A program made the position numbers and the translations under genes. A stretch of DNA of 64,000 bases from Cyprinodon diabolis (Eukaryota; Chordata; Actinopteri; Cyprinodontiformes; Cyprinodontidae), in assembly GCA_030533445.1 (NCBI GenBank), contig CM060081.1, positions 39,893,611 through 39,957,610 of the forward strand, read 5' to 3'. This document shows, piece after piece, positions 45,101-60,100 of the stretch. Within the stretch, counting starts at the first letter, position 1. Each line of letters starts with the position of its first letter. The notes under the pieces were generated by a model, which saw nothing but the letters and a program-made list of their open reading frames with translations, was not told the DNA's origin and made no database searches.

Positions 45101-48100
45101 GGGGACAAGCAAGACAATTTTAGGTGCATTTTGCAGCCATGCACTGAGATCATTCAAAGCGTATGCATACATGGTTAATATGTAGTTTTATGTTTAAATT
45201 GAGACTAGCGTAACATTTGTTATCATTTACGTCCTTTTTATCATGTAAATGGAGTAAGAATATGCAATATTGCAAAATTGCAAACCAAATGAATTTGACA
45301 TACATTTTGGAAGAAGTGACAGCAGATGTCAAAAGATATAGAAATAGAGAAATGCTTCCTAAATGAAAAAGGCCCCACATTCTGAAGTTCCACATAAGAC
45401 ATTAATCTTCAATCCTCCCTAGAGCTATTTCCCATTTAAACACAACTATCAAATGAAGCTTTATCACATATACTCAAAGGCTTCTTTTTGAATGCGCCTG
45501 TCTAATTCATTATGCTCGAAAATAGGGAATCTGCTTCTCATATAGCAGCAACTCAATGCAATTATGCAACTAGATGTGATCAAGATGACTTGCTGAAGTT
45601 CATTGAGGGCATCAGAATGGCTTCAAAAAGGAGATGTAAAACTTGGCAGCTCTGTTGGTGTAAGAGGGGCTCTTCTGAGTCTAGAACAGCCAATCTGATC
45701 CATCTATTCTATCAACAGATTAGGCTGTTAGGGTTGCTGTTAAGGTAATCTTTCTTGGCTCACTTTGGAACCATTAGTACCAACTGAGTATTGTTAGCGA
45801 GCCACAGCCTGTTTTAGTATTATTGCTCACCATCTCCGTCTGTCTGTACTCCAGTTGTCTTTTTAGATAAAGGATCTTAATTCAGTATAAAAAAGACGTT
45901 TTACAGGAGAGTCCAGCCAAGTACAGGGAAGTGTACTTTACGCATTGTCTTCTAAATGTAAATTAAATAAATTATTCTAAGTGTAAAAAATATATTACTA
46001 ACTGATATTACTGTAAGCTCTTGAAACATGTCTCACAAGAAGGCAAGTTTGTTATTCACCCCAAAAGAGCCAATATTTACTCTATGATTAAGAGATGATG
46101 ATAGCATTTGCTTTTCCAGAAACAGTTCAGTCACTTTATAGCCTGCCTATTTGTTATGCTGTGAATAAGCAGCCATCTGGTTTCAAACCTGGGAAGTTTC
46201 CAGAAAGTGCTGAAGTCAGGCATTCAGAAAGCAGAAACAGACATTTATAAACCAGAAATGGGTTCTGGCAGACAGAGTCTTTGACCTAATGAAATGTTTA
46301 CAGTAAATACGCTTTTAAATATTATACTTAGTTGAAAGTTTAAGCTTTATGTTTTTTCTTTTGACTGCAGTTAATATTAGCAAACAGTATTGTGGCAATA
46401 TGTGTCATGATCTGCCCTGTTAGCCGACCTTAATTGTTTACCTCATTTACCTGCCTAACTCTGCCCAGTTCCTAATCATTCCCCATGTTATCCACCTGTG
46501 TCTGTTGCTTTATATTCAGCTCAGCCCAGCTATCGGGGCCAGATCATTGTTTTGATGTTTGTTTCGCTAGTTTTTGTTATTCCACTGCTCGTGTTTGTCT
46601 TGTTGTCTCCTGATCGTCTCCTGGCTTTTTCCCTCTGAGCACTATCTGTTCCTGTTTTGGCTTGGCAAAGGGGAAGCTAGTTTAAAGTCCCCTGGCTTCT
46701 AGGTGGAGACCAGTTTAAAGCTTCGCAGTTATCCTGGTACCACGTCTTGTCTCTGTCCCTCAACCACTGAGCCTGCCTGTCTGCATCTGTGCATTTCTGT
46801 CTGAGCTCATTGCTCGACTCATGTAACTCTGTACCTGCCTTCATGCTCTGTGGATTCCTGTGACCCTGGATCTTTCTGTACCTGTGTGAATCGGGGTCCC
46901 TGGCCAGGCTGCCGACCCCTGGATTCCAGAACTTTCCTGTCTGATCTGTTTTCCCTGACCTGGATCGGATTCCTGCCTGCTCACTGAGGTTGCTGCAATG
47001 GGGACACTTTGGGTGGCTCTGCGCTGCAACTTATTTGGCTGTCCATCTGTTGGATCCTGCCTTCCTCGGAAAGGAATGACTGAACTGTTAAAGCAGGTAA
47101 GTGACTATCACAGATAATCATCCCCCGTCAGATGATCATGGTCACTGTCCTGTCTCTCTCCCTCCAGAGTGTCAGTGATTGGGCGGTGCCCTACCCTGTA
47201 GCCGCTGCGGTCCGCAGATCCAAAGCAGCCCGCTTCTGTTCCGTTATGTGTTTTGGGTTAATAAATGTTTTGAACCTTCCCACTGCCTGTCTCACCTTGA
47301 ATACTCGGTCCATCTGTCCTGTTCTTGACCATATGGCACAGCCATGTTGAAGACAGATTATTGTATTTAAATATAAATATAATTGTATTTAAATATCTTG
47401 CATCCCCACTCGGGATAAGCATGTCGGATAATGGTTGTAAACATCACATACACACACACACACACTTGATTCTTTGGCAGGAGGAAAAGAGTAGTTGAGT
47501 TTTGCTTATTTATTGTTAGATAATGGTCATATATTTCTGAGACAATTAGAAAGTCCATATTGCTGTAAATACAGGGTAGACAGGTTACTGCAGTTCATCC
47601 CTTAATGTTATAGTCGAAAGTGCTTCACACACTCTCTGAGCCCATTTTCTCCATACAGATTAACAGCCAGACTAGTTGTGAGCTGATGAAGGTTTCTTCC
47701 TGTTAAAAGGGAGTTTTTTCTTTCCACTGTCACTACAAGCATGCTTAGTGTGAGGGATTGCATCGATGCAATCTACTGGTTTTCCTTAGATAGAAAACTT
47801 TTAATCAATTTGACTGGATGATCTGGTGAACTGTAAAGTGCCTTGAGATGACATGTGTTGTGAATTGATGCAATATACATAAACTGAAATAAATTAAATT
47901 GAATCTTAGCTCAGGATAAATTCAGCCTATTTTCCTTCCAGACTAAAGGCTATGTGTGCACACTGCCTCCTTTTCTCTGTTCCCTGATGAATCATCCCAT
48001 GTGGGCCGTGTTTATGTCCTCTGTTTGTCTCCATGTCTTGCCTTTATGAACCAACTGTGCAGGGTTACTTTGGTAACAAAGTTCAAACCACTTACGGCAC

Positions 48101-51100
48101 TAAAGAGCTACTGAGAACAAATGCGGCAGTTTACAAAAACATAATCAAAGCGATGAGTCTTGAGCCAGAAACCACCAGAGGATTAACTGCAACGCGGGAA
48201 GAAGATAGCCCTGCATTAATATTCCTAAACAACAGCAAAAGGAGAACTATGCCTATAAAACAAAACATTTGTAACAGAGTTTGTTTAGCAGCAATGTCTT
48301 TATGACTCTTCATATTTCTCTGGTGTCACAGGGATCAAGGAAGGCAATGCAAGAGTCTTTAAATATAGTAATCAATTTGAACTAGCTTTGAGTGGAAGCA
48401 TTTAGTTGCAATAATGAAATTATTTAAACCGTGTCATTAAAGGAGATGATTAGGATAAGCTGCATTTTTTGTACAAAACTTTCTTGGTCATTAAAATATA
48501 CATACTGATTATCATTTTAAAGCTGTATGAGAGCTGTTGGAATTACAGGGGCTAACTTTTATAACCACAAGCAGGTAACTGTTGTGTTTAAGGTCAGGAG
48601 GCTTTTACTGTACATGCACTTTATGAACTCGCTGTTTCACAGGGTCGTTAACACTGAGTAGTCAGATGTCCTCTCACTCAGCAGCTGAGAATGAAGAACA
48701 GAGCCTTTCAATTAAAAGCTGTGAATATTTAGCAATAAAACTATTTCTTTTTTACGAAAAAGGACATTGCATTAGCTTATATAGGGATTACTGCAAACAC
48801 AAAGAAACATTTAAACTGTCAAATATTCGAAAAAGGATTTGGTAAATGTTATCACCAGTTCTGAGGCAAGAGAAGAGACGGCTCTTGCAGGGTTCTTTAA
48901 ATTTAGAGGAAGTTTGCAACATTACCAACATTTAATTAACACACCCTGAGAAATGGATTCTGATAGAGCGGAGGAGGGTTTTTATTTTATAAAACATTGT
49001 TTATGATCCGCAGAGGCTGTGGCTATTATGTTTATTTTGTTTTTGTTATTTGTGCCTCAGAACATAAATATTTTAAAACCCCAAAATATTACTTTCAATA
49101 AAGGATTTACTCTCACATTTGCCAAACAAGATTGCAAACAATGTGAATGATTTAAAATGCATTACAGCGAAGGTTCACAAAGAGGTGTGGCTGAAAGCAA
49201 CTCACTCATGTGATTTCTTCTGTATCAACAAGAAAAAAGGTAGCTCCCTTTTTTTTTCTTTGTTGCCCAACCATTAAGTTTCTGGTAAATTAAAAAGTAC
49301 TTTATCTGTATGTGGGCCTTCTTACCCTTGTAATATCCTTTCACGTGAGTGAAAGCAGCTTGCATGAGCGATGCAAACAGCAACTTTTGAACAGAGCTTT
49401 TAAAGTGGGGAGGGTGGGTCTTTTCAAAAAATTTGCTAAAATCCTCTACTATACATAAGAAAGATCAAATTATTTGTGTTTAAACAAACGTGTCTGCTTT
49501 GCCACAGTTTGGATGATCTTCATACATATTTTAATTATTTATTAAGTTTTAAATTCAGATGAGGGATGCTCAGTGGCACAGTGGGTAGCACTGCTGTCCA
49601 GGGTGTATCCTGCCTCTTACATGTAGACAACTGGAGATAGGCACCGACACCCCTCGCAACCCCAGCTGGGATAAGCGTGATGGAAAATGGATGGATGGAT
49701 ATTCAAATGATTTTTTGTTTCTTGACACATAGGATTGTAGAATTTAGTAATGGGTGCTGGTATGCAGACCACAATGACTGAGGAGTTCCTCCTAAAGCAG
49801 GACACAGCTGTTTTTTTTAATTTTTTTTATTGCTCAGTTGAAATTCTTTTTTATTCATATGTGATCCAGGGCTCGTGCAGCCATTCAAAAGCAGGATCAA
49901 TTGTCTTCTCCAAATTCTTATGGTAAATGACCAAAGTGGTTTACACTACATGTACATTCACCCATACATTGGTGGCAAAGTCCTGGGGGTCACTGACAAA
50001 AGCGAGGGGACCTATAGAGGCGCCACTGGACAATGTGAGTGAAGTGTCTTAACCCAGGACACAGCAACACAAAAAAGCCGGAACCATCAACCCTGTCGCT
50101 GCAGGGCAAACTCCTGCATGTGACACCCCATAAAGCCTGAGCTATAACTGGGTGTGAGAGCTATAGAACAACCTAACACCTCCTCCGCATTAAATATGTC
50201 TCACGATCACACATTTTACTTCTTAAATACATATATTTACCACTCACCTACATAATTATAAATAATCAACTTTATTTTTGCTTTAACCCTTTACCCGCCT
50301 GGTTAACAAAATAGTTGACCACTTGCTCAGTTAAATGCAGGTTGGAGGTTGACCTTCTTTGTGAATTAGCTGGATAATTGGCAGCCAGGTGCTGCTAATT
50401 TAAAGGCACTCAGTTAAAATGATTAGCAGCAGATGTGAGCGCATCTATAAAGGCTTGACTTGTTTGCTGATATGCATTATTCAGATGTCTGTTTATGCAA
50501 TGCCAATAATTTAAGCCTCCAGATATAATCTGAGATATTTAATTGTTGCTGCCTATCGGTCTACAAAGGCTGTGTAAATAGAAATGCAGCTCAGGGTTCT
50601 TAAAATGTCAACAACTTTCAACACTGATGTCCAAGAAATTAACGTACTAGTGTGTTCAAAAGAACATGAAGCAAAATCATTTGCTTCAGAATTTCAAAGG
50701 TCATAACGCCAAAATTAGAAGACAATTATGGCCTTTAGGAAGGGGAGTTGCAGAAAGAATAACCTGTCTCAGTAAAACTTGGATGAATTTTATAAAATTC
50801 ATCTTAAAGAATCTGAAAGCAGCCAGATGGCTGTTTGATGACAGAAAAAGGAAGACCTGAAGTTATTTTGGTCAATAATGACAGCCTTGTCATTATTTAA
50901 CATCAATACTCATAGATTTAGAAATGACTGCAATTATTGTGAGAAATTTTAAACAAACAAAAAAAAACATTTATTCTTTAAATAAGTGTATTATCCCTTG
51001 ATTTGCGCTGATTAATGGGCAAATATTATAAGTGCTTAATGTCTTAAAAGCAATCTTAAGAGCAATAATACTCTTGCCATTGGCAGGTAATCTTACTTAC

Positions 51101-54100
51101 CTGCTTAAATTATTGGCGATTAAACTTATTTTGGGAATTTTTAATTTTGTTTAGACCAGTTTTTGTACTTTGTAGGAGTATATACTAAAAGCAAATGAGA
51201 TGGTAATATATATTTTTTTCTCTTGAAGGCTTTCTTTAGAGGGACTTAGCAACCAAATTGAAAAGTAAATATGATATATTAAACAGAAACAGAGAAGAGT
51301 ATAGTGTATTTATAACATCCAAACAGTTTATCAAGAGTAGAGTTTAGCAGAGTAGTGGATGGGTAGTGATAAAACTTCTTCAGCCATAGCCAAAGAAATA
51401 AAATTACCTCAGACCAGATCAGGCACTCATTTAGTGATCCTATTACATAAACAAATTAACTTAATTGTGTGAAAATGATTATGAAATAACTGTGAAATGT
51501 TATGACCCAGTTAAACTTCAAAATAACGGGCAAACACTAAAGTTAGGTGTGCATTAGTAATTGGAAATTAAAAACTGTAATAAGGAAAAAACTAAGGAAA
51601 AATAGGAAAACTAGCAGTCTGTCTATTCTGTGATCAAAGATATGTTCTTCTTAAAGATTAATAATGGCAAAATATTTCACAGCTGATTTGTTTTTGCTTT
51701 CAATATAATGGCCTAACTTTGGCTAATTGCTTAGCTGATCCAAAGTATAAATTTTCTGCACCAATAAAATCAAGATAATTGAAAATTTCCTAAATGTTTT
51801 TGTTTTTTCTTCCTGTCCCTATTTAGCTTTTTTATTCCTATTAAGAAAAGCATAGAAGAAACAAATGGAAACACATTCAATCTGTCTTCGTAATCAAAAA
51901 CAGAAATCTACAACCCAGAGCAGATCAACAAGAAAAATTTCTCATATCCGAATCGGAAAGACAAATAACTAGAACTGTTCTCTACCTGCTGTGAGTCTCC
52001 TTCCGTATAAGGCAGCTTGGTGGAAACATGAAACATAATCTCCTTATTATGGAAATTTGTGTAGACAGATTCAGTCCCCGTCTGCCCGTGAGTGACATCG
52101 AGTCCACCTCGAAAACTGGAGAAGCAACAGATAAGTATGGAATCATATTAAGAAGAAAATATGATTGAGATTAACAAGTATTTGGTTTAAAAGGCTAGAA
52201 GAAAAGTTGAGAGGGCAGATTAGAGGAAATGCTGTTAGCAGAGCTCTTGACCTACAATCATTATTCAACAATTAGGAATAATTGAGTACTTAATTTTTCC
52301 AACTCTATTAAAATATTACCACATCTTAAAATATCATAACTCTCTTTCATTTTTCTGATTCAGTTAAATACATCTCCATACAGCTGCTGTGTGGCTGATA
52401 ACCTGCTATAGACATTAAACAGAGTATAAAAGGATTCAAGTGAAAAAAAAAAATCTCAAACCCTTTAAAGTCATGAAGCTCAATCTTTGTGCCTAAAAAC
52501 TCCAGGAACTCAACAAACGCTTGACTTTCTTCCATGTTCCCAAACAGCTCCTCCTCAGATGTCTGCAAGCAGAAAACACTTTCTGGGAGTCTGACACACG
52601 AGTGTGAAAGCAGAGATTAGCTGGAGTATCTCTAAAAATGTTCTCACCTGGCCAAACTTTTGATAAATGACTCCAAACTTGAAGTTGTTGCTGATTACGT
52701 ACTCATCAAAGGTGACAATGAGTCTTGATACCTGAGGAGGAAAAAAAGAAGGAGTCCCTGATGTGGACATGATGATATAGAGTTGATGGATGACAGGGAC
52801 CAGGAAAAGAAAAAAAAGCACAGGAGTCTACCTTTGGATAGAGGACGGGGTAAAACCTATCCACGTTTACCTCTTCACAAACAAGCTGCAAAATAAGAGA
52901 AACAAACACGTTTTTTCATCCATTTTGAATAAGAATGGAAAACAAATCGTTAATTCACGATGAAAGTAATCATCTACCTTTGCCATCTGGATCACATTGG
53001 GAAACTCGGTAAGGCAGGAGATGGGAATCACATCATGATAGGTTTTGTGTTTTGTTCTGAAATGTAAACAGGGATACTTAATTTTAAGGTGAATCTAAGA
53101 GGCTTAATGTGAAGAAGAAATGTTCAGCTATAGAAACAGAAATGGCAAGGGGGGGTTGCTAGTGGTTAGGGCATACAACTTGGAATCCGGAGGTTGTGAG
53201 TTTGAAACCCACTCCCACAGACTGCCACTCTGGGTCCCTGAGCAAAGACCCTTAACCCCACACTGCTCTCCAAGGGGATGAGTTAGATGCAGAGAGGGAA
53301 TTTTGTTGCACTGTATTTGTGACAGTGTGATGACAATTAAAAGCTGGAAAAAATAAGGACAAGCAAAAAAAAAAAACTGCATAAAATGAAAGGTATCATG
53401 GACAACCTGGATCATCCTCTTCAATAGGCTGTTGAACAACAACAGGGTGTCTCCATTCAAAGGCTTCTCCAAAAATGGTGAAAGACAGATGACTGAATAT
53501 AATCCTTCCTGCCTACAGTTATTAACGCAACAACTTGTTGAAAACACCCAACAAGTTAAGACAACATTTAATTTTTGTTTGGAATCAATAAATTTTAAAT
53601 ATGAAGACAGGTGAGCGATCCTATGATCAACTGTTTGTAAAACATGTTCAGTTTTTCCTTCAATAAAAGTTAGTTAATAGATAATGCAGACATCTTAGAT
53701 ACCAGCTAAATATAAAATGATGACTTAAACATTAGGCTGAAGGCAGGTGGGTTACCTGGGCACAAACACAGTTTCTATTTCCAAGAGTAAATGTCCCACA
53801 CCTTTAGAAAACATAAAGTTTAGATTAATTAAACTCATCTGAAACGTTACAGTTTTATATCTTAGCAAGTAAAATTAATTATAAACATGCAATCTGCTAA
53901 TGTAAAATAAATTAATAACTGTGAGATTAAAAGATTTAGTATTCACCAAATTGTTGATTAGAGTCAATATTTGTGTAATCTTATCTAAATATAAAACCAG
54001 AGGCTCTGTGGAGAATTTAAAGGTTTATAAAAGAACAAAATAAAGTCCCAGGAATAAAGACGACAGGCCTACATAGGAAATGTTGGTCAGAGGTTTAAGG

Positions 54101-57100
54101 CATAGTGAGGTTACAAAAAGATTTGAAAATCCCATGGAGCCCCGTGCAATCCAACACTCAAAGTGGAAAGAGGACAGCTTGATGGGAAAGGGGATGGACG
54201 GCACCTAAATCGACACGAGGTATTTAAGTAAGGAAGCAGGCAATTGTTGAGGAGAAAGCTGTCTTTCAGTTGGCTAAAAATTATGTAAGGATAAAGAAAA
54301 TCTACTGAAAAATGACATCTGATTAGATAAGACCAAAGTTGTACATTTGGCACTACATGTTTACCGCTGCAGTAGCAAAATAACATTTAAACATCATGAC
54401 TTAATTTAATGTGGTACCAGAACCATATCCTCTTACACCCTCAGGGGGTATAAATAAATTTCTGCCTGACAAAAACACACAAAAGTAAATCACTTATAGC
54501 CTCACAGCTATTAGATTTAAGAAGAAACTTTTGGTACCTCTGTAAAGGCAAGATGTCATAGAATGGTTTTCTGGTGTCAGCACCATTGTAGCTTTGACCC
54601 TGCCTGAAATATTAGGGACAAAATACAAAATATTTTGCATTTTTTGAACCTCGCCAAAATTTTCTTTGAAATAAAGATTGCAAAACACTACCAAAATATT
54701 ATTTATAGCATAAAAAAGTAGTACAGACTTTTAAATCTAAATTTTGTGTAAAAATATACCAAATTTGGACTCAATCAGATGAATCATATTTATTTTAGAA
54801 TGGTATTAGTGAGAAATTTCTTAGGCGTAGGGGCCATTTTGGCACATTTATCCAAAAATGGCACCAAACTGTGCCAAATGTGTTTTTTACATCAATACTG
54901 TGGGTTTGTTAAAATTACGAGGTCACGTAGCAGCTGGACCCACCGGTGGGTCCGTAGGGTTCTAGGGGATATGCTGATGAATGGTGCTTAATCCAGCACA
55001 ATCCAGGAAGACAACCTCAAACTACAAGACTTTGGAGAGGAAAGGGGAAGGTTTGCCATCAGAAAGTCCAGGGATACTGAATCTTTTTTTCATTTAAACA
55101 TGTTTCCTTGATTCATTAAGAATAATCAGCAGTATAGAATATTTTAAGATGATATAAAGCAGAGCATGAGTTGCTCTCCTGGTTCTTTAGGGTTAGGGTT
55201 TTGGTGAATAAACATGACTTTGGGCAATGGTGAGTGGGAGGCATTACAGTTTTTCTACAGAGGTGAGTGGTGGGTTGATTGCTGGATATTTTGTGAACAC
55301 TCTTAAACAAGTCACAATTTATTTCAAGAACCTTGGATATGTTTAGCACTTCTTACAAATGTGGGCTATATTTACTTAAATTAAATGAAGCAAATATCCT
55401 ACTTGTTGTTGTTTTTTGATGCTGCTTTTTGTGCTAGATACAGTGGACCCCCTCAAAAAGAGAAAACCATTTTACTGTGGAAATGAAGGGCAGGGTGAAA
55501 AAAATATAAAAATAAAGAGAAGGAAGAAAAAGCAAAGATGGGCCAGGGAGAAAAACACATTTATTGCACACAAAACAAGTTAGCGTTGGAGGACAATAAT
55601 GGAACATAATGGTACCGTAGCATCAAGCGCAGATGCTCTTGATCCCCAATGACTTCATACTTCATTGAGAAGACCAAGTGGCCGAGGGCCGCATCCATCG
55701 TGTAGTAATTAAAGTGTTCCTGGGGGCAGATAAGTGAAGGAAATGTTAGTGCGAGGATGATGTAACTCCTGCAGCAACTGACAGTGGGTGACACAACAAG
55801 AAAAAGGCAATGCTCTGATAAATTCACAATAGGGAGACGAGCAGAGAGTGACAATCCAATTATAATTGTACAAAAGGTTTTACCGTACAGTCTACTGAAC
55901 AGGAACAAAACCTGACAATAACTGCACTAATAACGCATTTCTGTTGGAGCAGCCTTCATAGACTCCAGTTTATCTATACATCCTCTAGTACTTCTATGAG
56001 TCAAATGAATCTAAAGCAATAGAAAGATGTGGCCTCATTAGTCTCACAGCATATTAATAAGACTACATGTAAAGTAATCAAACTACAACATAAAGCAGAA
56101 AAAAAGGGGGCTAATGTTTGTTTAAAAGAAAATGGCTTAAATAAATCACAAAACCACCATTCTCACTTTGCCCATGAAATGCTTCCTGTAGATCTTGGCA
56201 GTGCTGTTTGTCTCTAATTTAATGTGGGAGGTCGGACAAGAAGGATAATCAGCCTCTGGTGTGTCTTTAGGCTCATGATTGGTTCCTTCGATCCAGTATC
56301 CTCCAAACTGGGGCAGCAGGATGAGTGGAAAGGGGCTACTGCGTCCCAGAACCTGACACCGATGGAGAAAAAAACATTCTTCTAAGTAACCAAGTCATTT
56401 TAACACAAAGTCTTTTAACAACACAAGCATCAATGTACCTCATGAACACTCGGATAAGGAATGTAGTCCTCTTCTGTCTGGAAAAGAGAGAATAACATGA
56501 CTTCAGCAAATTCTTTAAACCATTATTTGATATCTCATATTTTAAGGAAAATAGACATGAGAGCATGATACATACAGGCATACAGGGAAAAATGTGTTTT
56601 GAAAGAAAAGATTTATAATCAAAACCACACCATGTTGTTTTACTGAAACGTCAGGGCAAAAGAAAATCTAATCTAAGAAAATGCATTCTGCAGATATGAA
56701 GTTTGAGAACATCCTTTAATCTTGGGCTGGATTTGCTAAGAATCTCCTTCCTGTGTTTGGTAATCTCCAGTGACAGGGTGTTAAAATCTTTTCCATGTGA
56801 GAAAAGGCTAAGAGTGTTTCAGCAAGAAGAGCAAGATAATATTCCAGCTGAGTGTCTTCATCAGGAGTTCAAATTTATCAGGAACAAAGAAGATTTTCCC
56901 TTTTCAATATCTGGAAGCTTCACTAATTTTGGGTGTTGCTTATTCCACAAACATTAATGTACTACAGTGTTACCACTGCAGAAATACTCAAGTTAAAGTT
57001 CTGCTTCTTAACATATGAAACTAAAAAGCAGCTGCTTGTTATTCAACATCCAACATTTTTTATTGTACTTTCAGAGATGTTAGCAAATACAGAGAGAATA

Positions 57101-60100
57101 TGCAGGCAATCCTGCTCAGAAACCCTTTTTATTATAATTAGTGAAATTGTCCTTCCATCCTCAGAGCAATAAATACCTTATGTATTCAAAAAAAGAAACA
57201 AAAAAAATCAGCTGTCTGTGAGAGCTGCAAACCTCTAAACACTCTGACCAATCCCTGTTATTTAGTGCGAATGCGAAAAAAAAACAATCAGATGCCTTCA
57301 TCTGAAGGTCACTGACTATTTACAGTCAAAGTGGACCAACACTGGGACATAAACCTGCTTATTATCTAATTATTCTATAGTATTAGTAAATTAGTGTATT
57401 TAGCAATGTAGTTTCACACCACTTGTCGAAATGAAAGCAGTAAGCCAGCAGAAGAATGATGACCTCATCTAGTTTTTCTTAGACTTTCTGACAGCTTTCA
57501 CTGATGCCCACTTAAACTAATTTGCACAATAATTGTAATTGTTGTCACAGAAGTTTAATCTGTGACTGAATTTAAAGTGCAAACCTGATGGGAGTATGCC
57601 CATATATCTGTTTATAATCTAATTTATGAGTATTCTGCAGAGCAAAGCTTCACTGCAAACACTGAACATTTGTCATTAAAACGACCTTTACACTGTCACT
57701 GTTGTAACATCTAAAGTAAATACATCTAAGAAAATCATCAGATATTCGTGCCTTCTTTTAAAAGTCTTAAATTGAATTGCTCAGCTTCCTTTAATGGATT
57801 TTATAAGTAAAATAACATATATAGAATAAACCCTAGAAAGGAGGAGACTGCAACCTATAACCAAAAGCAGTTTAGCCAGGTGGTGGCGCCGATCGGACGT
57901 TAAACAGATACACAGTTGTGGATGACACAGCCAGTTCATGTCAGGAACTGTGGCACCTTCAAAACTCTCTCAAATACTGGTTGTGAACTGCCCAGACATG
58001 CATCCACAGGTAAATAGTCTGTTTCTCTGGAAATTTTTTATGATTTGCTTTAATTGGTATCTTTGATGTTTGTGTCCTCTGTGAGTATTATGTTGTCCTG
58101 CCTTGGGACAGTGGGGAAAAACTAGCTACTACACTAACTCTAGCATACTTACATTGATGCTTAAAGCTGACTTCTTAATTAATGTTAATTGCCCTCATTT
58201 ACCGTAAATGAGCCAATTTACTGTAACAACTCACTAAAACAAGCTTCAAAACATGATTTGACAAAAGGCTGATGCTGTTTCAGCGTGATATCAGGGCCAG
58301 CTATATTAGGATAGGCTGTAGTTAATTAATTGCAGCTTTGTTAGGTTTTCTTTCATTGTACAGTAAAATTTACCAGAAAGAGACATACGTCACTCTTTTA
58401 AAATCTAAATCCCTTTAAGAACCCCCCACCCCAAGTTTTTTTACATTTGGCTTTTGACTTGACCTCAGACCTCTTGCAGAGTCCGGTCTTGTGCCAAGAC
58501 TGTCAGCCAGCCCAGATAAAAGAACAGCAGAAAATTTGGCCTCCCCTGTCCGTGCTCAGCTCGTAACTCATTCGGTGAGCACCCTAAAGCCTGCCTGACG
58601 GCTGATAAGGAAAGGTTTTATAACTCTGCCATTCCAGATGCTTTACCAGTGTGCGTTCTATGAGGAGATTTGTGAATTTGTGACTTACTTTGAGGGGAGG
58701 AGGGAAGGGGCATCTTTGCTCATCCATTCTGCACCCCTGTAGAGAGAAAAGCAAAGAAAGAGACGTGCAATATCTCAAAAGCAGCTATGCAAAGAAACAC
58801 ACCACCAATTTTCAACATCCATTAAAGCCATGTATGGCATTGTACTTGGTGATCATTACTACAGTAACTCATGTTTACATATACAAGCTCAAAAGCCAGA
58901 TGTGCTACAGAAAGAGGAAGTGAAAAGGAGGGACATGATAGATGCTAGAATGGGTAAAAAGGATAGGTGAGGCAAATCCATAGTGCAGATACCATCATCT
59001 CTTTTTTTCAGTCATTGTGTCATAATGTTATAAATAGTGCATAAAGATAAATAACAGGACTTTTAATTAATAGCTAAAATATCAAATACGACTATGGAAT
59101 ATGAAGACAATTATTAAATACATACATCATAGTCTGCAATAGAGTTTTGATGATTTATTTAGAAAAAATAAGTAATAAGATTTAAAAATGATAACCTCTT
59201 TAAATAGACAATACACATAAGATATTTTATATCACGGCATTCTGTTTTTCTAAACAATATTTACAAGAAAGAAAACACACTTAAAGCTGAAATAAAACAT
59301 CAACTATTCAAGGCTGTAGTTCAAAGGGAAGTCATGTGGAGGTCTGTGAAGTAAAAAATGCTGTTTGATCAGAGTACCGCTGTAGTTCCCCCTTCAATAT
59401 CAAACAAATTTCAGACATGTCTGTAGCGCTGCTGCACTGACAACAAGACAAACTAGATGCACAAGAATCCACCTCAGCAAAATGGAAACTGATACATTTC
59501 ACACATCTGATGACACAGACAAAACTACCCAGCTGTGAAAACACAAAGGAGGCTCTGTTCAGTGCATTCAAAAGCAGAAGGTTTCTGCTGCGAGCCTGAA
59601 GCTGCAGATATAAGAGACGGATGCAAGGACAGAAACGCATACAGGGGCGCCGCACTCGCAGGGCTGCAGGGCTCAGAACGAGAATGTAAGGAGCAGCAAA
59701 AGAAAAGGGAACTGAATAGAGTAGCAGGATGTTTTTCTTCCAAAGTGAGGGAAATTCATAGTGTAGAGTTTTATTAAAGCTTGTGAAAAGGGAAGCAAAC
59801 AAATTAATAAGGGGGAGGCCTGCTACTGTACCTGCATCCGCTCGATCATGGCAAACAGGTCTGAGGTCTGATGGAGAGAGTTGAAACCGAAAAGACACAT
59901 GTGTTTTATTATCCATAGACGTGCTTTACTTTAGTTTTATTTCTGGAATAATTTTCCTACCAAACAAATTCCCCAGTGGCACAGTTTTAATATGTGAAGC
60001 TTCTTTTTTGGAAAGTTTCATTATCTCACATAAAAGTTCTACTTCCCAGCCCACTTGGCTCTCTACGTTCACTGCAACAATTACCCTTGAATCTGTTCGC

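Noticed and set aside
53757..53802. Exon-like block (minus strand) with [15 protein letters not shown] and splice-like edges
   Set aside because: With AG/GT borders it is 46 nt, not a multiple of three. Joining it to the next exon gives an early stop, and the attractive frame is not the one the splice phases allow.
59332..59916. 194-codon minus-strand frame
   Set aside because: It overlaps the GoLoco exon in a different frame and contains no known domain; the real exon there is 59832-59867.
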